Source of the DNA: Pseudomonas fluorescens | Lineage (GTDB): Bacteria > Pseudomonadota > Gammaproteobacteria > Pseudomonadales > Pseudomonadaceae | Direction of reading: 5' to 3' | NCBI RefSeq assembly: GCF_018614775.1 | Contig: NZ_JAGGOF010000010.1 | Span: forward strand, 113,126-177,125 | DNA: 64,000 nucleotides | Shown: positions 50,849-59,619 of the stretch, one piece after another | How the letters are laid out: every line of letters begins with the position of its first letter | Numbering within the stretch: the first letter of the stretch is position 1 | Made by a program: the position numbers and the translations under genes | The notes under the pieces: model-generated | Seen by the model: only the letters and a program-made list of their open reading frames with translations | Database searches by the model: none | Told to the model about the DNA's origin: nothing

Positions 50849-51481
50849 ATGGTCCTGGAAACATGGCTGGCGTTTTTCGCCGCCTGCTGGGTGATCAGTC
50901 TTTCGCCGGGTGCCGGTGCCATTGCATCGATGTCCAGCGGCCTGCAATACGGTTTCTGGCGCGGCTACTGGAATGCCCTGGGCCTGCAACTGGGCCTGGC
51001 GTTGCAGATTGCGATCGTGGCGGCCGGTGTGGGGGCGATCCTCACGGCGTCGGCCACCGCGTTCTATGCGATCAAGTGGTTCGGTGTGGCCTATCTGGTC
51101 TACCTGGGCATCAAGCAGTGGCGAGCCATCCCAAGCGATATCAGCGACGATGCGGCCGTGCGGCCTATCGGCAAGCCCTTGGCGCTGGTGTTTCGCGGGT
51201 TCCTGGTGAACATCAGCAACCCCAAGGCCCTGGTGTTCATGCTGGCGGTGCTGCCGCAGTTCATCGATCCCCACGCCCCCTTGCTCAAGCAGTACCTGAT
51301 CCTGGGCGTGACCATGATCTGCGTCGACCTTGTCGTCATGGCCGGTTACACCGGACTGGCGTCGAAAGTCCTGCGCCTGTTGCGCACGCCGAAACAGCAA
51401 CGACGGATGAACCGCACGTTTGCCGGTCTGTTCATCGGCGCAGCGGGGTTGTTGGCGACGATTCGCAAGGCGGCGGTGTAA
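50849..51481 (+). CDS. LysE/RhtB family amino-acid exporter
   Basis: A 210-residue membrane protein with five to six helices and the family signature SLSPGAGAIASMSSGLQYGF near the N-terminus, followed by GVAYLVYLGIKQWR and FLVNISNPKALVFMLAVLPQ. Members export amino acids or related metabolites such as lysine, homoserine or threonine. The substrate is not predictable. Single gene. Confidence 0.92.
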   Translation: MVLETWLAFFAACWVISLSPGAGAIASMSSGLQYGFWRGYWNALGLQLGLALQIAIVAAGVGAILTASATAFYAIKWFGVAYLVYLGIKQWRAIPSDISDDAAVRPIGKPLALVFRGFLVNISNPKALVFMLAVLPQFIDPHAPLLKQYLILGVTMICVDLVVMAGYTGLASKVLRLLRTPKQQRRMNRTFAGLFIGAAGLLATIRKAAV

Positions 51482-51503
51482 CCGCACCGTTCAACACGCC
51501 ACC

Positions 51504-51533
51504 TGTGACGGGGGAGCAAGCTCCCTCGCCACA
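51504..51533. repeat. Second-class REP palindrome
   Basis: TGTGACGGGGGAGC-AA-GCTCCCTCGCCACA, a slightly imperfect palindrome of the GTGGCGAGGGAGC class, between the convergent LysE and CsgG-like genes. Confidence 0.7.
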
Positions 51534-51557
51534 TAAGCCTCTATCCAGTGGTTGGGC

Positions 51558-52301
51558 TCAGCGCAAAATCACCGGCGCCGTATCCCGTGGCAGGTTGTTG
51601 CGCTGCGCGGGCTCGCGGGGTGCTTCGTAGCTCGGACCACCGAGCTGTTCGCTCATCTGCCGCGCCACGTCTTCACCCAGAGCCTTGGACACATCGCGCA
51701 CCACCCGCGGGCGGTTGAGGCTGATGTGCACGTCCCGGTGGTTCAGCAGCTTGGTGTCCTGGCCTTCGCCCATGGCGGTGAACGCCGAGGTAATCTCGAA
51801 GGTCTTGGTGTTGATCAGGCTGAAGTCCGCCACCAGGGTCAACGCCAGCACCGCCGAGTAGCTGTTGGTGTTGGCCAGCTCGTTGATGTCGCGGGTGAAA
51901 TCGATGTCCGACACCGTACCGAACAGCACGTAGTCGGCACCCTTGAAGTTCCCGGCCTTGATGCGCTTGATGACGTCATGGACGTCGCCCTTGGACGCAG
52001 CGGTGTAGGGCGTGCCCTGCACCAGCTGGAACATTCCGCTGCGCAGAATCTCGCCCTTGATGTCACCGGTGAACTTGCGCAGCTCACCCTGCTCGATGTA
52101 GCTGCTGGTGGCTTCCATCTCGTCGTAGCTCGACGAAGCGCTGGCGCTGTAGGCGTTCGCCTGGAAGTTGCTCTGGGCCGAAACGGTGTGGATGTATTCC
52201 TCCACCCGTTCCTGATATGCCAGGTCAGTGACCGCGACTTTCGGGGCCGCCTGCGCGCCGAACGCACAGGCCAGGGCCATGATGCCAATCCATGTGCGCA
52301 T
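51558..52301 (-). CDS. Exported CsgG/LpoB-fold-like protein of unknown role
   Basis: A 247-residue protein with a cleavable signal peptide (MRTWIGIMALACAFGAQA) and no lipobox. The start of the mature part, PKVAVTDLAYQERVEEYIHT, and later GADYVLFGTVSDIDFTRDIN resemble the CsgG/LpoB-type fold, in which a strand K-V-A-V and a G-A-D-Y-V-L-F-G-x-V element recur. It begins three bases after the LpoB-like lipoprotein gene and is the last gene of the cassette. I infer a periplasmic partner of the lipoproteins; the name is not firm. Confidence 0.65.
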   Translation of the reverse strand: MRTWIGIMALACAFGAQAAPKVAVTDLAYQERVEEYIHTVSAQSNFQANAYSASASSSYDEMEATSSYIEQGELRKFTGDIKGEILRSGMFQLVQGTPYTAASKGDVHDVIKRIKAGNFKGADYVLFGTVSDIDFTRDINELANTNSYSAVLALTLVADFSLINTKTFEITSAFTAMGEGQDTKLLNHRDVHISLNRPRVVRDVSKALGEDVARQMSEQLGGPSYEAPREPAQRNNLPRDTAPVILR

Positions 52302-52304
52302 GAC

Positions 52305-52892
52305 TCAGCGCTCCGTGGTCTTGCGGATTTCTTTCTCATCCATCCACTCGGCCAGACCGCTTTCGACGTCGATCAATTGCAGGCTGAATTTGTAGAAGAC
52401 GTCCTTGTAGTCGCTGCTGCGCTTGACGATGGAGCTGATGGAACCCTCGATACGGTACTTGGCCGCGATCATGTTGCCGGTCTTGGCTACGGTGTTTTTC
52501 TTGTACAGGCCGCTCTGGTTCTGCAGCTTGAGTTGGTCGACCTGGCTGTCCATGGCGTTGTTGTCGCTGGCGAATCGCGCCGCGCCGGTCTTCATCAGTT
52601 GGGTCTTGATGCTGGTGGTGATTTCGCGCGTGTCGATGTACTCGCTGGTCTTGTTCTTCACGTCATAGACCTGCACCACGGGACGACCCTGCAGAACACC
52701 GGATTGGGCCAGCGAGCGGGTCATGGACTCGGCGATCATTTGCAGGTCGGTGGAGCCGAACTCGTTGGTCACGGTTTCCACGGCCTTGGTGTCGCCATAG
52801 CTGATGTTCTTGTTACCCAGCACCGGCGAGTTGTTGGCGCAGCCGCTGACCAGCAGGACGGCGAGGGCTAGGGAGGAAATGCGTAGGAACAT
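52305..52892 (-). CDS. LpoB-like penicillin-binding protein activator lipoprotein
   Basis: A 195-residue lipoprotein (signal MFLRISSLALAVLLVSGC). The mature part reads ITTSIKTQLMKTGAARFASD and GNMIAAKYRIEGSISSIVKR, then FKFSLQL-like strands (YKFSLQLIDVESGLAEWMDE) ending KEIRKTTER, the pattern of LpoB. LpoB reaches from the outer membrane to stimulate the peptidoglycan synthase PBP1b in enterics; in P. aeruginosa that role is filled by LpoP, so the target here is uncertain. Forms an operon with YcfL-like and COG3014 genes. Confidence 0.82.
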   Translation of the reverse strand: MFLRISSLALAVLLVSGCANNSPVLGNKNISYGDTKAVETVTNEFGSTDLQMIAESMTRSLAQSGVLQGRPVVQVYDVKNKTSEYIDTREITTSIKTQLMKTGAARFASDNNAMDSQVDQLKLQNQSGLYKKNTVAKTGNMIAAKYRIEGSISSIVKRSSDYKDVFYKFSLQLIDVESGLAEWMDEKEIRKTTER

Positions 52893-52950
52893 GTGGAGGC
52901 TCTCGAAAACTGAATAAGGAATGACGCGTGATGCCAGTCAGTCAACAAAC

Positions 52951-52999
52951 TGTGGGAGCGAGCCTGCTCGTCGCCATCGCGAGCAGGCTCGCTCCCACA
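52951..52999. repeat. Short REPIN inside the lipoprotein operon
   Basis: TGTGGGAGCGAGCCTGCTCG and CGCGAGCAGGCTCGCTCCCACA are almost back to back. It falls between the YcfL-like and LpoB-like genes, so the transcript would carry a large hairpin there. Confidence 0.85.
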
Positions 53000-53009
53000 G
53001 GGTTTGCCT

Positions 53010-53381
53010 TTAAGGCGTATTGATCTCCAGACGGAAGTCCACGGCCTTGGGCGTCGGCGCGATGGCCGGCAGGAACTTGGTCTGTTCGCCGTACAGCGTC
53101 AGGGTTTTCCAGGTTTCTTCCTCGGCGATCGGAAAGCCTTCCGGCCCCAGCCAGGCAAAGCGGTAATACATCGTCTTGTTGTTGTAGCTGGTGTTGCTCA
53201 GCTGCACATTGACCGTCATGTAGCCGTTTTCCCGGGCCACGCGCATGGCGCCGACCACGATGTTCTTGGTCTTGCCCATGGCCACGACTTTGCTGGCGGC
53301 GGTGCCCGGCTCCGGTGGCGGCGGGGTGGCGCAACCGGCCAGCAAGGCCAGGGCGCCGACGGCGATCAGTTTTAAACGCAT
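53010..53381 (-). CDS. YcfL-like (DUF1425) lipoprotein
   Basis: A 123-residue lipoprotein with signal MRLKLIAVGALALLAGC. The mature beta-rich part has MTVNVQLSNTSYNNKTMYYR and FAWLGPEGFPIAEEETWKTL, typical of DUF1425/YcfL. In E. coli ycfL lies directly next to lpoB, and the same pairing recurs here. Function unknown, presumably envelope-related. A longer open frame upstream is not lipoprotein-like; this start gives a clean signal peptide. Confidence 0.85.
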   Translation of the reverse strand: MRLKLIAVGALALLAGCATPPPPEPGTAASKVVAMGKTKNIVVGAMRVARENGYMTVNVQLSNTSYNNKTMYYRFAWLGPEGFPIAEEETWKTLTLYGEQTKFLPAIAPTPKAVDFRLEINTP

Positions 53382-53400
53382 GTGAACAAAGACTCCGTTC

Positions 53401-54804
53401 TTAAGGTTGTTTGAGGCTGGCGACCGCGCTCGGGTTGGCGCTCGGGACCACCTGGGCCGCCAGGCCGCCGGCGAAGACCTGATTGCCCACCGCCCGCAGG
53501 CTGATGACCTGGTAGCGCTGGTCCACGTTGACCTTGACCACCGAACCACCCACCGCACTCGGGAGGGTGACCTGGTGCTCGCCCTTCTTCAGGCGCAGGC
53601 GTACCACTTGGGTGTAATCGGGCAGTGTGCGCCAGGTGCGGGTGTCGGCACCTTCAAGCACCGCCGAGGTGATACCCACGGCCAGGCCGGCCAGGGGATT
53701 GGTGTCGTTGATCTGCTTTTGCGCCACGCCTTTGGTGATGGCGCGCACGGTGGTACGCAGGATGATGCCGGGCATGTCGTCGCGCAGGGCGCGGCGGGAC
53801 ATGGCGGTGGTGCTACTGAGCTGGGTCAGGTCCATCTGGCGGCCGTCGACACCGATCTGGGCGAAGGTGGCCGTGGAGGTGTCAGGCTTGATCACCGGGA
53901 ACGACAGCGGGGTGATTACCAGGTGGCCACTGATCGGCAAGGGCAGGGGAATACGCATTGAGTCCCGGGACGGCGCCAGGCCGCTCTGCACCACGATCAG
54001 GATATCGCTGTCGTCGTTCCTGGCGGCCGGTTTGTCGAGGTTGAGCAGGGCCTGCTCCAGCAGCGGCGTGTTGGGCCGCAGTTCGGCGGCCGTGCGATAA
54101 CCCGGTGCAGCCAGGTCCTTTTCGCCCAGGGCTTCGTAGACGAAGCCGGCCAGGTAATGGCTGAACGCACTCTGGTAACTGTTTTTCAGGCTGACCACTT
54201 CCGGCGCGTCGAGACTGGCCACCGGGTAGCCCTTGAGGTCCTTGTATTCGGTCTTGACCCCGTGCTCTTCGGCTTCTTCTTCGCGCTTGAGGTATTCCTT
54301 GTCCCGCAGGTCGGCAATTACCGCTTCGCGTTCGTGGGTTTTCTTGATCTGGGTCCGTGCACCATCGAAGTCGTTCACGGCCAGCAGGTTCAGGGCCATC
54401 TGCGTGGTCAGCATGACTTTTTCGTAGTCGTAGCCTTCGTAGCGACGGACCTTGTCGTTAACCAGGAAACTGCCGAATTGGGCCACGTACTTGGCGGTGT
54501 CGAGTTTGACCGCGTCTTCCCACTGGCCAACCTGTCGGTCGGCACTGTTCCAGGCCGTCTGGCTGCCGGACAGGTCGCCCTTGGCGCGCAGCAGCTCACC
54601 TTTCTCGAAATAATACAGCAGGTCCTTGTCCTGGCTGGTGTTGTTCTTTTCCAGCAGGGTCAACGCTGCGTCGACGTTGCCGGAAGCCAGCTGCTGGTTG
54701 GTCTGGGCCAGTTCGCTGTCGTAGTTGCGAAAGGCGGTACAGCCGGACAGCAAGGTAATCGCACCAAGGGCGACCGAGAAAACGGCACGGGATGCCATGG
54801 ACAT
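53401..54804 (-). CDS. COG3014 family outer-membrane lipoprotein
   Basis: A 467-residue lipoprotein (MSMASRAVFSVALGAITLLS then GC as lipobox). A tetratricopeptide-like helical N-terminal part (QTNQQLASGNVDAALTLLEK; DLLYYFEKGELLRAKGD) leads to a beta-rich C-terminal part (ILIVVQSGLAPSRDSMRIPL). This matches COG3014, often found with YcfL and LpoB homologues. Of two close ATG codons (54804, 54798) I chose the first, next to AGGGA. First gene of the four-gene cassette. Biochemical role unknown. Confidence 0.85.
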   Translation of the reverse strand: MSMASRAVFSVALGAITLLSGCTAFRNYDSELAQTNQQLASGNVDAALTLLEKNNTSQDKDLLYYFEKGELLRAKGDLSGSQTAWNSADRQVGQWEDAVKLDTAKYVAQFGSFLVNDKVRRYEGYDYEKVMLTTQMALNLLAVNDFDGARTQIKKTHEREAVIADLRDKEYLKREEEAEEHGVKTEYKDLKGYPVASLDAPEVVSLKNSYQSAFSHYLAGFVYEALGEKDLAAPGYRTAAELRPNTPLLEQALLNLDKPAARNDDSDILIVVQSGLAPSRDSMRIPLPLPISGHLVITPLSFPVIKPDTSTATFAQIGVDGRQMDLTQLSSTTAMSRRALRDDMPGIILRTTVRAITKGVAQKQINDTNPLAGLAVGITSAVLEGADTRTWRTLPDYTQVVRLRLKKGEHQVTLPSAVGGSVVKVNVDQRYQVISLRAVGNQVFAGGLAAQVVPSANPSAVASLKQP

Positions 54805-55113
54805 TTCTTCCCTGAATAGCAGCCGGGGTGTGCGGGTCGGGCTGGGGCGATCCCACGGACGAGCGTCGAGACGCTGTCTGTTCCTCATAAAAAGAGGCGC
54901 TTTTATGCCCTCTGATAATAAGAAGGCGGCGGGATTATAAACATGGCGATTGGCTATGTAATGGCTTTTCAATTCCGTGATGCTGTTTTTGTGATATCAC
55001 ACCCAAAGCATGAATTTCCGATGAAAAAATGCCGCCAAATCATCTCGGCTCTTGAGCCAAAGTCATTGGAAGTGAACAATGTGTTACTTCTTATTACCAA
55101 TCGAGAGTCATTC

Positions 55114-57012
55114 ATGACTGCCCCGTTCCGTTTCCTGGCCTGGCTTGTGCTGTCGATGCTGGCACTGAGCAGCCCGTCACTGCTGGCCGATACTGTCGAG
55201 GGCGCCCCCCAGGCGCTGCACCTGTTGGATTATATCGGGGCGGATTATCCGGCGACGGTCGACGCGGGCAAGGTCATCGACGATGCCGAATACCGCGAGC
55301 AACTTGAATTTACCCAGGTATTGGAAGGACTGATCGCCGGGCTGCCGGCCAAGCCGGAAAAGGCTGAGCTGAGCCAGGGCATCAGTGCCCTGCGCAATGC
55401 AATCAGCCAGCGCCAGGACGGCGGCGATGTTGCCCGTCAGGCGCGGCAATTGGGGGCGAAGCTGGCAGTGGCGTATGAAGTCAGCCAGGCACCGATCATC
55501 ACCCCGGATCCCACCCGCGGCGCACCGCTGTATGCCCAGAACTGCTCGGTGTGCCACGGTGCCAATGGTGCCGGCGATGGCCCAGCCGGTGTCGGCCTGG
55601 AACCGCCGCCCGCCAACCTGCGAGACGGCCAGCGCCTGGATCGCCTGAGTCTCTACGCGATCTACAACACCCTGGGCATGGGGATCGAAGGCACGGACAT
55701 GCCGGCCTTCGCCGATCAACTCGATGACCGTCAGCGCTGGGACCTGGCGACCTACATCGCCAGCTTCAGCGTCGACCCGGCTGCCGCCAGAACTGAACAG
55801 ACCTACAACCTCGCCGACCTCGCTCGCCAGACGCCCGCCGAAGTCCTCGCCGCCCAAGGGCCCGCAGCGGCGGCAACGTTCCGCGCCCAGCGCGCTCAGC
55901 CGCCGCAGGTGCAGCGCGGTCCGGCGCAGTTGCTCGACTACACCGCCGCCACGCTGGACAAGAGCATCGCGGCTTATCGCGCTGGCGACCACGACCAGGC
56001 CTATGACCTGTCGGTAGCGGCTTACCTGGAAGGTTTCGAGCTGGTGGAAAGCTCGCTGGATAACGTCAATGCCAACGTGCGCAAGGACACGGAAAAGTCC
56101 CTGATGGCCTACCGTCAGTCGCTGCAGGACGGCTTGCCGATCGAACAGGCTACTCAGCGTCTGGACGCGGCCAAGGCGAAATTGAAACAGTCTGCGGGCC
56201 TGCTGGGCGGCGATGGCTTGAGCTGGTCGCTGAGCTTCATCTCCGGTCTGCTGATTCTGCTACGCGAAGGCCTGGAAGCGATCCTGGTGCTGGCCTCGAT
56301 TCTGGCGTTCCTGCGCAACACCGGCCAGGAATCGGCGGTGCGTAGCGTCAACATGGGCTGGGGCCTGGCGTTGCTGGCCGGCCTGGGGACCTGGGGGCTG
56401 GCCGCCTATGTGATCGACGTCAGCGGCGCCCAGCGCGAACTGCTCGAAGGTGCGACGGCATTGTTCGCCAGCGTGATGGTGCTGTGGCTGGGTGTATGGA
56501 TGCACGACCGTCGCCACGCGGCTGCCTGGCAGGATTACATCAAGAGCAGCCTGGTGGGCGGCGGGGGCCGTTTCGGTTTTGCCATCCTGGCGTTTTTCTC
56601 GGTCTATCGCGAACTGTTCGAAGTGATCCTGTTCTACGAAACCCTCTGGTTGCAGGCCGGCCCTGCCGGGCACAACGCGGTGCTGGCTGGCGGCGCGACG
56701 GCGCTGGTCTTGCTGGTCGGCTTGGCCTGGGTGATCCTGCGCGGCTCGGCGAAGCTGCCGCTGGCATTGTTCTTCAGCATCAACGCCGGGTTGTTGTGCG
56801 CCCTGTCCGTGGTGTTCGCCGGCCATGGCGTGAAGGCCTTGCAGGAAGCCGGAATCTTCGGCACCCGTCCGGTGGCGTTCTTCGATTTCGATTGGCTGGG
56901 CATCCATGCCGACGCCTACTCGCTGACCGCCCAAGTGATCGCGATCCTGGCGATCGTCGTGCTGTATGGCCGCAGTTGGGTGGCAGAGAAGCGCAGGGTG
57001 CAGGTGTCCTGA
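55114..57012 (+). CDS. Cytochrome c / FTR1 family iron permease fusion
   Basis: A 632-residue protein. A signal peptide (MTAPFRFLAWLVLSMLALSS and on to LLA) is followed by a c-type cytochrome with haem motif CSVCH (about residue 146) and DMPAFADQL carrying a candidate axial Met. From about residue 375 comes an FTR1 permease with two R-E-x-x-E motifs, LLREGLEAILVLAS and YRELFEVILFYETL, on membrane helices. The fusion suggests that haem-linked electron transfer accompanies iron uptake. The 309 bases upstream are AT-richer and hold no gene; I do not see a convincing Fur box. It overlaps the YaiI gene by one base. Confidence 0.92.
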   Translation: MTAPFRFLAWLVLSMLALSSPSLLADTVEGAPQALHLLDYIGADYPATVDAGKVIDDAEYREQLEFTQVLEGLIAGLPAKPEKAELSQGISALRNAISQRQDGGDVARQARQLGAKLAVAYEVSQAPIITPDPTRGAPLYAQNCSVCHGANGAGDGPAGVGLEPPPANLRDGQRLDRLSLYAIYNTLGMGIEGTDMPAFADQLDDRQRWDLATYIASFSVDPAAARTEQTYNLADLARQTPAEVLAAQGPAAAATFRAQRAQPPQVQRGPAQLLDYTAATLDKSIAAYRAGDHDQAYDLSVAAYLEGFELVESSLDNVNANVRKDTEKSLMAYRQSLQDGLPIEQATQRLDAAKAKLKQSAGLLGGDGLSWSLSFISGLLILLREGLEAILVLASILAFLRNTGQESAVRSVNMGWGLALLAGLGTWGLAAYVIDVSGAQRELLEGATALFASVMVLWLGVWMHDRRHAAAWQDYIKSSLVGGGGRFGFAILAFFSVYRELFEVILFYETLWLQAGPAGHNAVLAGGATALVLLVGLAWVILRGSAKLPLALFFSINAGLLCALSVVFAGHGVKALQEAGIFGTRPVAFFDFDWLGIHADAYSLTAQVIAILAIVVLYGRSWVAEKRRVQVS

Positions 57013-57467
57013 TGCGCGTATGGATCGACGCTGACGCCTGCCCCAAGCCGGCGAAGGAACTGGTGGTCAAGTTCGCCTTGAAGCGCCAGTTCGAAGTGGT
57101 CCTGGTGGCCGGTCAGCCACAGATCAAGCCGGCCCTGGCCTGCGTGAAACTGATCGTGGTGCCCAGCGGGCCTGACGCGGCGGACGATTACCTGGTGGAA
57201 CACGCCGAACCGGGTGAACTGGTGATCTGCAGCGACGTGCTCTTGGCCGATCGGTTGGTGAAGAAGGGCGTCGCCGCGCTGGACCCCCGGGGCAAGGAGT
57301 TCGATGCTCAGAACATGGGCGAGCGGCTGGCGGTGCGCAACCTGTTCACCGATCTGCGTGAGCAAGGCCATGTCGGCGGTGGCCCGGCGGCTTACAGGGA
57401 GCGGGACAAGCAGGGGTTTGCCAATGCGTTGGATCGGATACTCACGCGGTTGGCGCGCGTGACCTGA
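57012..57467 (+). CDS. YaiI/YqxD family protein (DUF188)
   Basis: A 151-residue protein with the DUF188 signature MRVWIDADACPKPAKELVVK and the later QNMGERLAVRNLFTDLREQG. The fold is PIN/NYN nuclease-like with conserved acidic residues (D6, D8), but no activity is established. It starts on the TGA of the iron permease gene, so it is co-translated with it. Confidence 0.92.
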   Translation: MRVWIDADACPKPAKELVVKFALKRQFEVVLVAGQPQIKPALACVKLIVVPSGPDAADDYLVEHAEPGELVICSDVLLADRLVKKGVAALDPRGKEFDAQNMGERLAVRNLFTDLREQGHVGGGPAAYRERDKQGFANALDRILTRLARVT

Positions 57468-57484
57468 ATCTCGCCGGGAACCCC

Positions 57485-57574
57485 TGTGGGAGCGAGCTTG
57501 CTCGCGAATGCGCCGGTTCAGCTGGCATATCTGATGGCTGATAGACCTCATTCGCGAGCAAGCCCGCTCCCACA
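57485..57574. repeat. REPIN
   Basis: Inverted REP pair; one arm has GAGCGAGCTTG and the other complements GAGCGGGCTTG, so the two halves differ by a base. Between the convergent YaiI and elbB genes. Confidence 0.88.
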
Positions 57575-57591
57575 TTGGAGGGTGGCTGTGC

Positions 57592-58260
57592 TCAGGCATC
57601 GTTCTCGTGCGTCAGCTCCAGCACCCGGTCCACCAGTTTGTTGATGCCCGAAGCCGCTTCGCTGATGCTTTGCGCCAGCATGTAGGCCGGGGTGCTGACC
57701 AGTTTGCGCGCGGTGTCCTCGACGATGTCGGTGACGGCACAGTCCTCGTGGGTGCCGCCCATTTTGCTCACGGCCGCCGCTGTATCGGCGTCGTTGCCGA
57801 TGGTGCAGGTCACACCTGGCCCGTAGATTTTTGCCGCCAGGGCCGGCGAGATGCAAATCAGGCCCACCGGTTTACCGGCCTCGGCGAAGGCCTCGGCCAG
57901 TGCCAGGACTTCTGGCTGGACGCTGCAACCTGCACCTTCGACGGCAAAGTTGGAGAGATTTTTTGCCGAGCCAAAGCCGCCGGGCACGATCAACGCGTCG
58001 AAATCCTCGGCCCTGGCCTCGCGCAGGTCCTTGACGTTGCCCCGGGCGATCCGCGCTGACTCGACCAATACGTTGCGACTCTCGGGCATCTCTTCACCGG
58101 TCAGGTGATTGATCACATGCAACTGCGCGATGTTGGGGGCGAAACACTGGACCTGGGCGCCGCGCTGGTCGAGGCGCAGCAAGGTGATCACACTTTCGTG
58201 GATCTCGGCGCCGTCATACACGCCGCAGCCGGAAAGGATCACTGCAATTTTTTTGCTCAT
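57592..58260 (-). CDS. elbB: Isoprenoid biosynthesis glyoxalase ElbB
   Basis: A 222-residue DJ-1/PfpI-superfamily protein with KIAVILSGCGVYDGAEIHES at the N-terminus and ALIVPGGFGSAKNLSNF, the ElbB pattern. The E. coli protein has glyoxalase activity on glyoxal and was first named for an effect on isoprenoids; its true substrate is not settled. The conserved Cys in ICISPALAAK and the Glu in the first motif fit a catalytic role. Single gene. Confidence 0.93.
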   Translation of the reverse strand: MSKKIAVILSGCGVYDGAEIHESVITLLRLDQRGAQVQCFAPNIAQLHVINHLTGEEMPESRNVLVESARIARGNVKDLREARAEDFDALIVPGGFGSAKNLSNFAVEGAGCSVQPEVLALAEAFAEAGKPVGLICISPALAAKIYGPGVTCTIGNDADTAAAVSKMGGTHEDCAVTDIVEDTARKLVSTPAYMLAQSISEAASGINKLVDRVLELTHENDA

Positions 58261-58383
58261 GGGTTTTTCTCCAGATTCATGGCGTTAAATGTCCACTAAT
58301 TTGTCATTCGTTGCCATAGGGTTATCCGGCAGCTACACCTAACCTGCCGACTGTCTCCCTGCTATGCCTGCCCGGATTGCATC

Positions 58384-59619
58384 ATGAATTTCATTCTGTA
58401 TGCCGTGCCGTTCTTCTTCGTCCTGATTGCCGTCGAGTTGCTGGCTGATCGCTGGCGTGGGGTGAGCCATTACCGCGTGGCCGATGCGATCAACAGCCTG
58501 AGCACCGGCGTGCTCTCCACCACCACCGGCTTGCTGACCAAGGGCGTGGGCCTGTTGACCTACGCCTTTGCGTTGAAACACCTGGCCGTCCTCCAGTTGC
58601 CAGCCGACCGAGCCTGGGTCTGGGTGTTTGCGTTTGTGCTCTACGACTTCTGCTATTACTGGCTGCACCGCATGGGCCATGAACGCAACATCCTCTGGGC
58701 CGCCCATTCGGTGCATCACCAGAGCGAGGACTACAACCTGTCCACCGCGTTGCGCCAGACCAGTACCGGGTTCTTGTTGAGCTGGATTTTCTACCTCCCG
58801 CTCGCCGTGGTCGGCGTGCCGCTGGTGGTGTTCGTCAGCGTCGCAGCGCTGAATCTGCTGTATCAGTTCTGGGTCCACACCCAGCATATTCCCAAGCTCG
58901 GCTGGCTGGAGTGGTGCTTCGTCACGCCATCCAATCATCGTGCCCACCATGCACAGAACGCTCTCTACATGGATCGCAACTACGGCGGGGTGTTCATTAT
59001 TTGGGACCGTCTGTTGGGCACCTTCCAGGAAGAGGACGACAACGAACCGGTCATTTTCGGCGTGACCACGCCGCTGGCCAGCTGGAATCCGTTGTGGGCC
59101 AACCTGCAGTTCTACGCACAGTTGTGGGCGGATGCGCGACGGACCGAACGCTGGTGGGACAAGCTGCGGATCTGGTTCATGCCCACCGGTTGGCGGCCGG
59201 CAGACGTGGAGGCCAGGTACCCGTTGAGCAAGCCGGACCTGAGTCGGTTCGAAAAATTCGAGGTGCCGCTGGACGGGCGTCAGCAGGGGTACGTGGCAGT
59301 GCAGTTTTGCGCCTACATCGCGCTGGGCAGCTACTTGATGAACCTGGAAACGAGCCTGTCGGGCGCCGCTCTGGTACTGGGCTGGGGCGCGGTGGCGCTG
59401 GGTTTGTTCGTGCTGGGGGTGGCCTTGGAGAATCGCCCGTGGGCGCTGCGGTTGGAGCTGGTTCGGCTGGCGTCATGCCTGCTGCTGGTGTGGCTGGCGC
59501 CGCTGGCCGGGCTGTGGCCGGGCGGGCCCCTGGCCTGGGTCGGCGTGCTCAGCTACAGCCTGCTCAGCGGCATCGGCCTGTATTGCTGCCGCAGCCGGTT
59601 TACTCGGTTGGCGTCGTAG
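58384..59619 (+). CDS. Sterol desaturase / fatty acid hydroxylase family membrane protein
   Basis: A 411-residue membrane protein with the three His boxes of the diiron hydroxylase superfamily: YYWLHRMGH, AHSVHHQSE and NHRAHHAQN (H-x2-HH forms). Several helices precede and follow, with an extra hydrophobic C-terminal third (about 310-410). Family members insert oxygen into lipids; the lipid substrate here is unknown. The C-terminus overlaps the convergent DedA gene by 20 bases. Confidence 0.9.
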   Translation: MNFILYAVPFFFVLIAVELLADRWRGVSHYRVADAINSLSTGVLSTTTGLLTKGVGLLTYAFALKHLAVLQLPADRAWVWVFAFVLYDFCYYWLHRMGHERNILWAAHSVHHQSEDYNLSTALRQTSTGFLLSWIFYLPLAVVGVPLVVFVSVAALNLLYQFWVHTQHIPKLGWLEWCFVTPSNHRAHHAQNALYMDRNYGGVFIIWDRLLGTFQEEDDNEPVIFGVTTPLASWNPLWANLQFYAQLWADARRTERWWDKLRIWFMPTGWRPADVEARYPLSKPDLSRFEKFEVPLDGRQQGYVAVQFCAYIALGSYLMNLETSLSGAALVLGWGAVALGLFVLGVALENRPWALRLELVRLASCLLLVWLAPLAGLWPGGPLAWVGVLSYSLLSGIGLYCCRSRFTRLAS

